A DNA stretch of 55,987 nt from Treponema sp. Lineage in GTDB: Bacteria > Spirochaetota > Spirochaetia > Treponematales > Breznakiellaceae. The translations under genes and the position numbers were made by a program. The notes under the pieces were generated by a model that was not told the DNA's origin, did no database searches, and saw nothing but the letters and a program-made list of their open reading frames with translations. Positions 1 through 7,113 of this stretch are shown here, one piece after another. Positions within the stretch are counted from its first letter, which is position 1. Every line of letters begins with the position of its first letter. The stretch is from assembly GCA_031276965.1 (NCBI GenBank), contig JAISMC010000020.1, positions 1-55,987 of the forward strand, given 5' to 3'.

Positions 1-297
1 CACAATCCCACCCCAAGGGACTAAACTTGACCCACAAATACAAATGAAGATAAAAAACCACAAAGGACACGAAGGAAAGAGGATAAGGCGCTATGACTCT
101 CTCCACCCCAAGGGACCGGGGCATGGACCCCTTGTAACTAATCAAAGCCATCAAACCACAAGTTCGTGGTTTTCCCCCTCTTCTTCCCTCACGGCACGAC
201 CGCGGAAAATACCGGCCCGAAGGGCCCCGCTTCCCCCTTGCTGTTCTCGTAGCGCAGGCAGAAGTAGACCGTGTTCCCGCTCTCGCCGTCAAAGTCT

Positions 298-375
298 GAA
301 GACTCCGGGTCAAAGTCTGAAGATTCTGAGTCAAATTCTGAAAACTCCGGAACAACGTCTGAAGACTTCAAGTTA
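298..375. repeat. degenerate 21-bp tandem repeat, about 5 units
   Basis: Units of the form 'gtcaaagtctgaagactccgg' recur with substitutions four to five times in a row. The 21-bp length keeps the frame and encodes seven-residue repeats in the minus-strand remnant (or S-K-S-E-D-S-x on the plus strand). Confidence 0.65.
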
Positions 376-479
376 AAGTCTATGGATTCCAAGCCGCCGC
401 CTGAAACGTTAGGAGGAAAAGGCGAATCCGGGAGGGGAAACGCCGGGGCCGGAAGGGGAAAACTACTTAACGCATATAC

Positions 480-492
480 GGGGGGGGGGGGG
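480..492. repeat. poly-G tract, 13 G
   Basis: Thirteen consecutive G residues on the plus strand. On the minus strand they lie inside the 189-608 frame and encode a proline run. Tracts of this kind slip during replication, and in Treponema pallidum poly-G tracts switch outer-membrane genes. Whether this one has any effect is unknown. Confidence 0.8.
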
Positions 493-665
493 TAATTCGT
501 TGCTATATAAGGAATTACGAGAGACTGCGCTAAAGCCTTTTTTACGCCGCCGGCATGGCCGCCGCCGCCGCTTACCGCCGTTTGAAGCATGGGAATAGTG
601 TAGCACACAGGGGGAATTTAGCAAGAGAAAACCGCAGCAAGGCCCGGTTTCAATAAGAGAAAAGA

Positions 666-947
666 ACCACAAAGGCGCACCAAGGAAAGAGGATGAGGCG
701 CAATACCAATCCCGCCCCAGGAACTAAACTTGGCCCATAAATACAAATGAAGAGGAGAAACCACAAAGGCGCACCAAGGAAGGAAGATGAGATGCAATAC
801 CAATCCCGCCCCAGGAACTAAACTTGGCCCTCAAATACAAATGAAGTGGAAAAACCACAAACTAGGGTTCGAGCGCATCGAACCGTAGGTTCGCAGGCGC
901 ACGAAGGAGGAAGGATGAAGAAGTTATCAACAATTCCACCCCAAAGG
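666..947. repeat. 94-bp direct tandem repeat, three copies (third diverged)
   Basis: Copies begin at 666, 760 and 854, exactly 94 bp apart, each with 'accacaaa'. The first two are nearly identical and contain 'ccgccccaggaactaaactt'. The third diverges after its first bases because of an inserted palindromic segment around 861-895. A fourth related copy is at 1-60. Confidence 0.75.
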
Positions 948-1164
948 ACCGGGGTATGGACCCCTTGCAACAAATCGAAGCTATCAAACAACAAGTTCGT
1001 GTCTGTTCGTGGTCAATCCTCTTCGTGTTTTTCGTGTCTAGCGGACCGCAGGTCCGGCGTGGTTCTTTTCTTTGTTCGTGTAGTTTGTGTGGTTCGTGGT
1101 TTCTCCTCTTCGTGTCCTTCGTGGTTATCCCTCTTCACGGTTATCCCTCTTCTTGTTTGTTCGC

Positions 1165-1193
1165 TTGCTTTTTTTATCGAATAACGCTATGCT
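1165..1193 (+). promoter_or_regulatory. candidate promoter of the hyd maturation operon
   Basis: TTGCTT (1165-1170) and TATGCT (1188-1193) are separated by 17 bp, each four of six to consensus. The start point would be near 1200, giving a leader of about 165 nt before the first gene. Confidence 0.4.
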
Positions 1194-1200
1194 ATGCAGT

Positions 1201-1314
1201 AGAACCATTCCTGACGAGAGCGATCTTGCTGGGCGTGGACTTGGTTTACCTTGCGGGCAAAGAGCGGTTAACGGTTCTGGCCATCGAGGGCGTTACGCAT
1301 AGAGCCGTATTGCC
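1201..1314 (+). promoter_or_regulatory. putative structured 5' leader upstream of the hyd genes
   Basis: This untranslated stretch begins at the predicted start point with AGAACC (1201-1206), which can pair with GGTTCT (1273-1278) to close a multibranch domain. It is followed directly by the intrinsic terminator at 1315-1345. The order leader, closed domain, terminator, gene is that of an attenuator or riboswitch. I recognise no known riboswitch class. The region also lies within a longer plus-strand frame, but that frame runs on from repeat DNA and has no ribosome site. Confidence 0.35.
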
Positions 1315-1345
1315 GCCCCCGGAACAGCCGGGGGCTTTTTGTTTT
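1315..1345 (+). terminator. intrinsic terminator or attenuator before the TM1266-like gene
   Basis: Perfect 8-bp stem GCCCCCGG (1315-1322) / CCGGGGGC (1328-1335), loop AACAG, followed by TTTTTGTTTT. It stands only 20 nt before the first start codon of the operon, with the ribosome site in between. It could end transcription from upstream or act as an attenuator. Confidence 0.8.
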
Positions 1346-1364
1346 GGCGGCCAAAGGAGGAGGG

Positions 1365-1628
1365 ATGGAGCGGGTAGCGGTGATAGGGGCGATTCTGGAG
1401 CAGCCCCGGTTAAGCCAGAAGTTGTTTAACGATACGGTTTCTTCTTTTAAGGGCATCGTCAAGGGGCGCATGGGGATCCCCCTGGCGGAGGAAGATATGG
1501 CGGTCATCTCCATTACCCTCCAGGGGGAACTGGACGAGATCAACGCCCTTACGGGAAAACTGGGCAGTCTGCCCCACGTAACGGTTAAGACCGCGGTATC
1601 CGGGGGCCTTAAAAAGAAGGGACCCTAG
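1365..1628 (+). CDS. TM1266-type iron-only hydrogenase system regulator
   Basis: An 87-residue protein with the pattern of the small TM1266 family (putative iron-only hydrogenase system regulator), which adopts an ACT/NikR-C-like fold. It begins MERVAVIGAILEQP and continues with the conserved segment for folding, SFKGIVKGRMGIP, then AVISITLQGELDEINALTGK. Members typically lie beside [FeFe]-hydrogenase maturation genes, as here with hydG and hydE downstream. The start is the ATG at 1365, chosen for the strong AAAGGAGG ribosome site at 1353-1360. An upstream TTG at 1344 is in frame but inside the terminator tail. Its biochemical function is not established for the family. I infer a sensing or regulatory role from context and fold. 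Confidence 0.85.
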   Translation: MERVAVIGAILEQPRLSQKLFNDTVSSFKGIVKGRMGIPLAEEDMAVISITLQGELDEINALTGKLGSLPHVTVKTAVSGGLKKKGP

Positions 1629-1646
1629 GAGCCTGTTGTACTTGTA

Positions 1647-1686
1647 GGTTTTTATGGCTTTTTTCGTTGAAAAAGCCATAAAAACC
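1647..1686. repeat. 17-bp perfect inverted repeat
   Basis: GGTTTTTATGGCTTTTT (1647-1663) is perfectly complementary to 1670-1686 across a 6-nt loop. It lies 18 nt after the TM1266-like stop codon. It lacks a U tract, so it may be an mRNA-processing or stabilising hairpin, or a small palindromic element. Confidence 0.8.
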
Positions 1687-1708
1687 CACGATTATCCGGC
1701 ATCCTTAC

Positions 1709-1811
1709 GGAGTTTGCAGGGTAAAAATCGCCTGATCGGCGATTTTAGGGGTTTTACGCGCGAAGCGCAGCAAACTCCTAGGAGGCGGCCATGCCCGCCC
1801 TTCAGGGCGGG
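1709..1811. repeat. nested hairpins upstream of hydG
   Basis: An outer stem, GGAGTTTGC (1709-1717) with GCAAACTCC (1770-1778), encloses AAAATCGCC/GGCGATTTT (1724-1746) and GCGC-GAA-GCGC (1758-1768). A separate hairpin CCCGCCC-TTCA-GGGCGGG (1794-1811) follows just before the hydG ribosome site. The regular nesting suggests a folded RNA or a mobile palindromic element. Confidence 0.65.
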
Positions 1812-1836
1812 AAACGTCATTAAGGAGGACACCGTC

Positions 1837-3276
1837 ATGTATAATCCGGCGTCGTTTTCGGCTGATGAATTCATCGACCACAAAGAGGTGCTTGACACCC
1901 TGGCCTATGCCGATAAAAACAAGAACAATGTTGAGCTCATCGACAGCCTGCTTGAAAAGGCGAAGCCCCGGAAAACAGAGCAGGGGATACGCTGCGCCGG
2001 GCTCAGCCACCGGGAGGCGTCGGCGCTGCTTGCCTGCGAACTGCCGGAAAAGGTCAAGGCCATGTATGACCTTGCGGAGGAGATAAAAAAGGCGTTCTAC
2101 GGAAACCGCATCGTCATTTTCGCGCCGCTCTACCTTTCGAATTACTGCGTAAACAACTGCGTGTACTGTCCGTATCATATAAAGAACAAGACCATCCCCC
2201 GGGTCAAGCTGAGTCAGGAGGATATTCTGCGGGAGGTAAATGCCCTGCAGGATATGGGGCACAAGCGGCTTGCCCTTGAATGCGGGGAGCACCCCCAGAA
2301 GAACCCCATCGAGTATGTGCTGGATTCTATCAAGACGGTGTATTCGGTCAAAAACAAAAACGGGGCGATACGCCGGGTAAACGTCAATATCGCCGCCACC
2401 AGCGTCGAAAACTACCGCAGGCTTAGGGATGCGGGTATCGGGACCTACATCCTCTTTCAGGAAACCTACCACAAGGAAAGTTACTTTACGCTTCACCCGT
2501 CGGGGCCCAAGCACGATTACAATTACCACACCGAGGCCATGGACCGGGCGATGCAGGGCGGCATCGACGATGTGGGGCTGGGGGTTTTGTTCGGCCTTGA
2601 ACGCTACCGGTACGAGTTTGCCGCCCTGTTGATGCACGCCGAACACCTGGAGGCGGCCTTCGGCGTCGGGCCCCATACGATTAGTATGCCCAGGATAAAA
2701 CATGCGGACGGTATTGACGTTAACGATTTTGACAACAGCATCAGCGACGATACGTTTGCCAAACTCTGCGCCCTGGTCAGGATTGCGGTGCCCTATACGG
2801 GCATGATCATCTCCACCCGCGAAAGCCAGGCGGTGCGGGAAAAGGTTATCCGCCTGGGGGTCTCCCAGATCAGCGGCGCATCCCGGACTTCCGTGGGCGG
2901 TTACGAAGAAGCGGAACGGCCCCATGACACCGAACAGTTCGACGTGAGCGACCAGCGCACGCTGGACGAGGTTATCAAATGGCTTATGGACATGGGGTAT
3001 ATCCCGAGCTTCTGTACCGCCTGTTACCGGGAAGGCAGGACGGGGGACCGGTTTATGTCGCTCTGCAAATCCGGGCAGATTCAGAATTGCTGCCATCCGA
3101 ATGCCCTGATGACCCTGAAGGAATACCTTATGGACTATGCGAAACCGCTTACCCGCGAGACCGGCGGGAAGCTGATTGAACGGGAAATCCCCTCTATTCC
3201 GAACGGGAAAATCAGGGAAAAGATCCGGTTCTGGCTTTCGGATATTGAAAACGGCAAGCGGGATTTCCGGGTGTAG
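1837..3276 (+). CDS. hydG: [FeFe]-hydrogenase maturase HydG (tyrosine lyase)
   Basis: A 479-residue radical-SAM enzyme. HydG cleaves tyrosine and delivers CO and cyanide as an Fe(CO)x(CN) synthon for the H-cluster of [FeFe]-hydrogenase. The radical-SAM CX3CX2C motif is YCVNNCVYCPYH (Cys104, Cys108, Cys111). The HydG-specific C-terminal CX2CX22C motif that binds the auxiliary cluster is at Cys393, Cys396 and Cys419, within SFCTACYREGRTGDRF. Length matches the family. The start is the ATG at 1837, seven bases after an AAGGAGGA ribosome site (1822-1829); the longer in-frame extension would translate the hairpin region. It is cytoplasmic and is followed after 12 nt by hydE. Confidence 0.95.
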   Translation: MYNPASFSADEFIDHKEVLDTLAYADKNKNNVELIDSLLEKAKPRKTEQGIRCAGLSHREASALLACELPEKVKAMYDLAEEIKKAFYGNRIVIFAPLYLSNYCVNNCVYCPYHIKNKTIPRVKLSQEDILREVNALQDMGHKRLALECGEHPQKNPIEYVLDSIKTVYSVKNKNGAIRRVNVNIAATSVENYRRLRDAGIGTYILFQETYHKESYFTLHPSGPKHDYNYHTEAMDRAMQGGIDDVGLGVLFGLERYRYEFAALLMHAEHLEAAFGVGPHTISMPRIKHADGIDVNDFDNSISDDTFAKLCALVRIAVPYTGMIISTRESQAVREKVIRLGVSQISGASRTSVGGYEEAERPHDTEQFDVSDQRTLDEVIKWLMDMGYIPSFCTACYREGRTGDRFMSLCKSGQIQNCCHPNALMTLKEYLMDYAKPLTRETGGKLIEREIPSIPNGKIREKIRFWLSDIENGKRDFRV

Positions 3277-3288
3277 GGGATTCTGCGT

Positions 3289-4335
3289 ATGGCACAATTT
3301 GCGGCGCCCTTCAGTGATGATTTTCTTCTCCACTATATCACCACCGAAGATCCCGCCGAGGCGGAAAAGCTTTTTGCCGCCGCCCGGAAGATCCGGTCCC
3401 GGCACTACGGGGAGGATGTCTACTTCCGGGGGCTTATCGAATTTACCAACCACTGTAAAAACGACTGCCGGTACTGCGGTATCCGCAAAAGCAACGGGAA
3501 GGTTGAACGGTACCGGCTTAGTCCGGAGGAAATACTCCACTGCTGCCGCATAGGGGACCTTTTGGGTTACCGGACCTTTGTGCTCCAGGGCGGGGAAGAC
3601 CCCTGGTTTACCGACGAGCGGATGGCCGGGATCCTGTGCGCCATCCGCCGGAACTATCCTGACCACGCCATCACCCTTTCCATTGGGGAACGGAGCCGGG
3701 AAAGTTACGAGGCCCTTTTCCGGGCCGGGGCGGACCGTTATCTTTTGCGGCACGAAACCGCCAATAACGGCCACTACCGGAAACTGCACCCCCCGGCCAT
3801 GAGCCTGGCGGAACGGAAACAGTGCCTCTTTACCCTGCGGGAGATAGGCTATCAGGTGGGCGCCGGATTTATGGTGGGCGCCCCCTTTCAGACCCCCGAA
3901 TGCCTGCTGGAGGATCTGCGCTTTCTGGAAGAGCTCCGGCCCCACATGGTGGGGATAGGCCCCTTTATTCCCCAGGGGGATACTCCCTTTGCCAAATATC
4001 CCGGAGGCAGCCTGCAGCTGACCCTTAGAATGGTAGCCCTGACCCGGCTCCTCCTCCCCAAGACCCTAATCCCCGCCACCACCGCCCTGGGCACCATATC
4101 GCCCGACGGCCGGGAGCGGGGGCTGATGGCGGGGGCCAATGTGGTGATGCCCAATCTTTCGCCCAGGGCGGTCCGGAAGCTCTACGCCCTCTACGACAAC
4201 AAGATCTGTACCGGAGACGAAGCCGCCGAATGCCGGCTCTGCATGGAGGGGCGGATCAGGAATTCCGGCTTTGTGCCTAATATGGCCCGGGGAGATTCGG
4301 CCATGGAAGCGGGGGCCGCGCCGGCGCGGATCTAA
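3289..4335 (+). CDS. hydE: [FeFe]-hydrogenase maturase HydE (radical SAM)
   Basis: A 348-residue radical-SAM protein that works with HydG and HydF in making the H-cluster. HydE acts on the HydG-made organometallic synthon before dithiomethylamine assembly. The CX3CX2C motif is in HCKNDCRYCGIRKSNG (Cys56, Cys60, Cys63). The family pattern continues with LQGGEDPWFTDE and a TIM-barrel core (RHETANNGHYRKLHP, VGAGFMVGAPFQT). Length fits HydE. It starts 12 nt after hydG, so the two are co-transcribed. It lacks a strong ribosome site, suggesting translational dependence on hydG. hydF is not in the window. The gene ends 16 bp from the convergent glyS with no visible terminator between. Confidence 0.93.
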   Translation: MAQFAAPFSDDFLLHYITTEDPAEAEKLFAAARKIRSRHYGEDVYFRGLIEFTNHCKNDCRYCGIRKSNGKVERYRLSPEEILHCCRIGDLLGYRTFVLQGGEDPWFTDERMAGILCAIRRNYPDHAITLSIGERSRESYEALFRAGADRYLLRHETANNGHYRKLHPPAMSLAERKQCLFTLREIGYQVGAGFMVGAPFQTPECLLEDLRFLEELRPHMVGIGPFIPQGDTPFAKYPGGSLQLTLRMVALTRLLLPKTLIPATTALGTISPDGRERGLMAGANVVMPNLSPRAVRKLYALYDNKICTGDEAAECRLCMEGRIRNSGFVPNMARGDSAMEAGAAPARI

Positions 4336-4351
4336 GATTCCGGCCTCCGCC

Positions 4352-5722
4352 CTATATCCGTTTGTACGCCTTTATTTCCCGGCGCAGCCGGTCCGCCAGA
4401 TCTTCCCGCTTTACCCGTACCTGTTCCATAGAATCCCGGAAACGCAGGGTTACCGTACCGTTCTCTTTGCTTTCGTAGTCGATGGTGATGCAGAAGGGGG
4501 TTCCCGCCTCGTCCTGACGGCGGTAACGGCGGCCTATGGCCCCGGCATGATCATAAGCGGTAGAGAAGTCTTCTTTCAGCTCGTTCCGTATATCCTGGGC
4601 CAGTTCCGCCAGGCCGTCCTTTTTCATTAAAGGAAGCGCCGCTACGGTAACCGGGGCAATGGCCGGATGGAAACGGAGCACCGTCCGCCAGTCGTCGCCG
4701 CCGCCTTTATCGGCCACCTTCTCCTCGTCGTAGGCGTCGCAGAGTATCATCAGCAGGGTCCGGGTCAATCCCGCGGAGGTTTCGATGATGAAGGGGATGT
4801 ACCGTTCGTTATTATTATCCTGATCGATGTATTGCAGATCCTTGCCCGAATATTCGGCGTGCCGGGAAAGATCGTAGCCGGACCGGTTGTGAATACCCTC
4901 CAGTTCTTTCCATCCCATGGGAAAGAGGTACTCAATATCGTAGGCGTCTTTGGCGTAGTGGGCCAGCTCGCCGGGACCGTGCTGGTGCCAGCGGAGACTG
5001 TCCATCCTGACCCCAAGCTTTTCGTAATAGGCCCAGCGCCGCTTCTTCCACTCGTTAAACCACTCCACATCGGCGCCGGGTTTTACAAAGTACTGCATTT
5101 CCATCTGCTCGAATTCGCAGGTACGGAAGATAAAGTTCTTGGTAACAATTTCGTTCCGGAAGGCCTTGCCAATCTGGGCAATGCCGAAGGGAATCTTCAT
5201 CCGGTTGGACTGGATGATATTTTTATAGTTCACATAGATCCCCTGGGCCGTTTCCGGCCGCAGGTAGACGGCGCTGGAATCTTCCTCCACGGCGCCGATA
5301 TGGGTCTTAAACATAAGGTTGAATTTCCGGGTGTCCGTCAGTTCTCCGCCGCACTCGGGGCACTTTTTGGCGGCCAGATTCTCCTCCGGGATCTGATCCG
5401 CCCGGAACCGGGCCTTGCACTTTTTGCAGTCCACCAGGGGGTCGGTAAAATTCTCCACATGGCCGGAAGCTTCCCAGGTCCGGGGATGCATCAGAATCGC
5501 CGCATCCAGGCCCACAATATCGTCATGGAGCTGGGTCATTTCCTTCCACCAGTTCCGGGCAATACGGTTTTTCAGCTCAACGCCCAGCGGGCCGTAGTCC
5601 CAGGCGCCGTTCTGGCCCCCGTAGATCTCGGAAGATTGAAACACAAAACCGCGCCGTTTGGCCAGGGACGTGATTTTTTCCATAGTTGCCTTGCCCTGGT
5701 ACTCGTTTGAAACATCAGACAT
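4352..5722 (-). CDS. glyS: glycine-tRNA ligase, dimeric class II
   Basis: A 456-residue class II aminoacyl-tRNA synthetase that charges tRNA-Gly in the cytoplasm. It is the single-chain (alpha-2, eukaryote-like) form also used by many spirochetes, not the alpha/beta form. The N-terminus has RRGFVFQSSEIYGGQNGAWD and YGPLGVELKNRI. A zinc-type insert follows (CKKCKARF, KCPECGGEL). Motif 2 is FRNEIVTKNFIFRTCEFEQM, and motif 3 lies in the SAGLTRTLLMILCDAYDEE segment. The C-terminal anticodon-binding domain is IAPVTVAALPLMKKDGLAE onwards. A GAGGAG ribosome site precedes the ATG. It is monocistronic and convergent with hydE. Confidence 0.95.
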   Translation of the reverse strand: MSDVSNEYQGKATMEKITSLAKRRGFVFQSSEIYGGQNGAWDYGPLGVELKNRIARNWWKEMTQLHDDIVGLDAAILMHPRTWEASGHVENFTDPLVDCKKCKARFRADQIPEENLAAKKCPECGGELTDTRKFNLMFKTHIGAVEEDSSAVYLRPETAQGIYVNYKNIIQSNRMKIPFGIAQIGKAFRNEIVTKNFIFRTCEFEQMEMQYFVKPGADVEWFNEWKKRRWAYYEKLGVRMDSLRWHQHGPGELAHYAKDAYDIEYLFPMGWKELEGIHNRSGYDLSRHAEYSGKDLQYIDQDNNNERYIPFIIETSAGLTRTLLMILCDAYDEEKVADKGGGDDWRTVLRFHPAIAPVTVAALPLMKKDGLAELAQDIRNELKEDFSTAYDHAGAIGRRYRRQDEAGTPFCITIDYESKENGTVTLRFRDSMEQVRVKREDLADRLRREIKAYKRI

Positions 5723-5759
5723 GGGATACTCCTCGGTGGCTATTGGACTTTAAGCGGTT

Positions 5760-5798
5760 GTTGTCCGGAAACCTCAGTTTCTGAACAACGCTATTATA
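5760..5798 (-). promoter_or_regulatory. extended -10 promoter and leader hairpin of glyS
   Basis: On the minus strand TGTATAAT places a perfect -10 hexamer at 5793-5798 preceded by TG, with no good -35. An imperfect hairpin with GTTGT/ACAAC and AAAC/GTTT arms lies at 5760-5789 at the start of the leader. No T-box is visible. Confidence 0.45.
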
Positions 5799-5836
5799 CA
5801 GAAGAAGGGGCTGTATGACGAGGGCCGGAGAGGGGT

Positions 5837-6868
5837 TCAGCAGGATTCCCGGTAGAGGATCTCCGCCTTGAGCCGGAGCGATCCGGGGGCAATGTATTCC
5901 CTTCGGATCTGCTTTATCAGCAGCCGGGCGGCGGCGGCGCCCATGGATTCTGCGGGCTGGCTCACCGCGGTAATCCGGGGGCTGGTCATGGAGAGCCAGA
6001 GATCGTCGTCGAAGGTGATAAGGCCAACCTCGCGGGGAATCTTGACGCCCCGGTCCCGGAGGCAGTCAAAGACCCCGATGGCGGTAAGGCTGTTTCCGCA
6101 GAGCACCGCCTCCACGCCGGTTTCCAGCAGCTCTTCCATAATATAGTAGGATTCCACCCGGTGAAGCTCGGAAACGGCGGCGGGATCCCCCGGCGGCGTC
6201 CTGATAAGACGGGGGTCCGCTTCAAGCCCCGCCTCCTGGTAGGCTTGTTTATAACCGTTGATCCGCTCGCCGATGGTTTCGTCCACGCCGGTTTCTCCAA
6301 AATGAAACGAAATGAACGCTATTTTGGTCAGGCCCTTTCCCAGAAAGTATTGGACCGCCTCGCAGGCGGCCTCCTTGTTGTTCAAAAGCACGCAGCTTCC
6401 GGGATAATTGGCGCCCCGCCGGTCCACAAAAACCAGGGGGAAATCCGGGGGCAGCAGGTTTGTAAGGTAGCTGCAGCCGGGTTTGGTCGGGGCCAGGATG
6501 ATGCCGTCGATTCCCCGCAGATAGAGGGACTCGATATTCCTCATTTCGGCCTTTTTTTGTTCCGCCGAATCAATAAGGATAAGCTGGTACCCCAGGGGAT
6601 TGATAACTTTTTCTATGCCCCGGGCGATATTAACATAAAAATAGTTTTCCATATTGGAAACAACGTACCCGATCAGCAGGGATTTCCCGCTTCGAAGGTT
6701 GCGGGCTAAAGAATTGGCCTTGAATTTCAGGTCCCGGACCGCTTTTTTTACCTTGCCGGTGGCTTCGGCGGATACAAACCGGGTCCCGTTAAGGACATGA
6801 GACACGGTAGAGATAGAAACCCCCGCCGTTTCGGCCACGTCTTTCATGGTCGGTTTCCGGAAATCCAT
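5837..6868 (-). CDS. LacI-family transcriptional repressor
   Basis: A 343-residue LacI/GalR-type regulator. The N-terminal helix-turn-helix is MKDVAETAGVSISTVSHVLN, followed by a hinge region (LKFKANSLARNLRSGKS). The periplasmic-binding-like effector domain spans about residues 60-340 (IGYVVSNMENYFYVNIARG, GIDGIILAPTKPG, VFVDRRG, VGLITFDDDLW). It binds DNA as a dimer and releases it when a sugar-type effector binds. It is divergent from the sugar transport operon at 7719, which makes that operon its likely target; a palindromic site there supports this. The ATG at 6868 sits 6 nt after a -10-like TAGCAT with TTGACA upstream, implying leaderless mRNA. An internal ATG at 6847 is the alternative start. 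Confidence 0.92.
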   Translation of the reverse strand: MDFRKPTMKDVAETAGVSISTVSHVLNGTRFVSAEATGKVKKAVRDLKFKANSLARNLRSGKSLLIGYVVSNMENYFYVNIARGIEKVINPLGYQLILIDSAEQKKAEMRNIESLYLRGIDGIILAPTKPGCSYLTNLLPPDFPLVFVDRRGANYPGSCVLLNNKEAACEAVQYFLGKGLTKIAFISFHFGETGVDETIGERINGYKQAYQEAGLEADPRLIRTPPGDPAAVSELHRVESYYIMEELLETGVEAVLCGNSLTAIGVFDCLRDRGVKIPREVGLITFDDDLWLSMTSPRITAVSQPAESMGAAAARLLIKQIRREYIAPGSLRLKAEILYRESC

Positions 6869-6874
6869 AGACCC

Positions 6875-6902
6875 ATGCTATCATAATTATCCCGCTTGTC
6901 AA
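6875..6902 (-). promoter_or_regulatory. promoter of the LacI-family gene, probably leaderless
   Basis: On the minus strand TTGACA (6897-6902), a 16-bp spacer and TAGCAT (6875-6880) preceded by TGA (extended -10). Only 6 nt separate the -10 from the ATG at 6868, so the transcript should begin at or next to the start codon. Confidence 0.6.
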
Positions 6903-7113
6903 ATTGCCCGCGGTCCGCCCAATGAGCGGGCCGGGACCCGGATTGGACGCCGGGCGGCTCATTTGACGGCCCTGCGCGGGAATCCGGAATTGAAGCAAGA
7001 TAACCACGAACAGACACGAACTTCACGAACAAACCACGGATTGCACCTCAAAAGTGTTTTTCGTTGGTTCATAGTATGTTTCCTGCGTACCATGACTTGT
7101 CCGGGACGCCGGG

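Larger units (their letters stand above)
189..608 (-). pseudogene. possible gene remnant, FN3-like C-terminal tail
   Basis: The minus frame ends with a protein-like stretch, NTVYFCLRYENSKGEAGPFG followed by PVFSAVVP and a TGA stop. This resembles the tail of secreted or surface proteins that end in a small beta-sandwich, as far as I remember such tails. Before it are about five degenerate 7-residue repeats (S-D-F-D-x-E-S), encoded by 21-bp units at about 298-375. Further upstream is Pro/Gly-rich translation over a C13 tract (G13 on the plus strand at 480-492). The first codon would be GTG, with no clear ribosome site. I see no complete domain, so this is either the decayed end of a larger gene or a phase-variable one. 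Function is unknown. Confidence 0.3.
1..1180. repeat. repeat-rich intergenic region with no intact gene
   Basis: Apart from the possible remnant at 189-608, I see no convincing gene here. The DNA is made of degenerate words of the type 'accacaaaggcgcacgaagg' and their complements ('ttcgtgtccttcgtggtt'). The stretch at about 50-180 is related to the stretch at about 850-1015: both share 'ccaccccaa(a/g)ggaccgggg(c/t)atggaccccttg' and then a caag/ttcgtg segment. Long ORFs across 846-1429 read through these repeats and change frame character, so I do not call them genes. Such interspersed non-coding repeats would fit a large, repeat-rich Treponema genome, which is an inference. Confidence 0.6.

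Noticed and set aside
1201..1314. A known riboswitch class in the hyd leader
   Set aside because: No conserved core of TPP, SAM, cobalamin, Moco, c-di-GMP or T-box type was found.
956..1429. 157-aa plus-strand ORF across the leader and terminator
   Set aside because: It starts in repeat DNA, crosses the intrinsic terminator and overlaps the TM1266-like gene in another frame.
1654..1836. Extended N-terminus of hydG
   Set aside because: The in-frame codons cover hairpin DNA and there is a strong ribosome site at the ATG at 1837.
1705..3945. 746-aa minus-strand ORF opposite hydG/hydE
   Set aside because: It is an antisense shadow of two clear radical-SAM genes, made open by codon bias. It has no domain or ribosome site.
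4667..5710. 347-aa plus-strand ORF opposite glyS
   Set aside because: It is an antisense shadow; the minus frame has all class II synthetase motifs.
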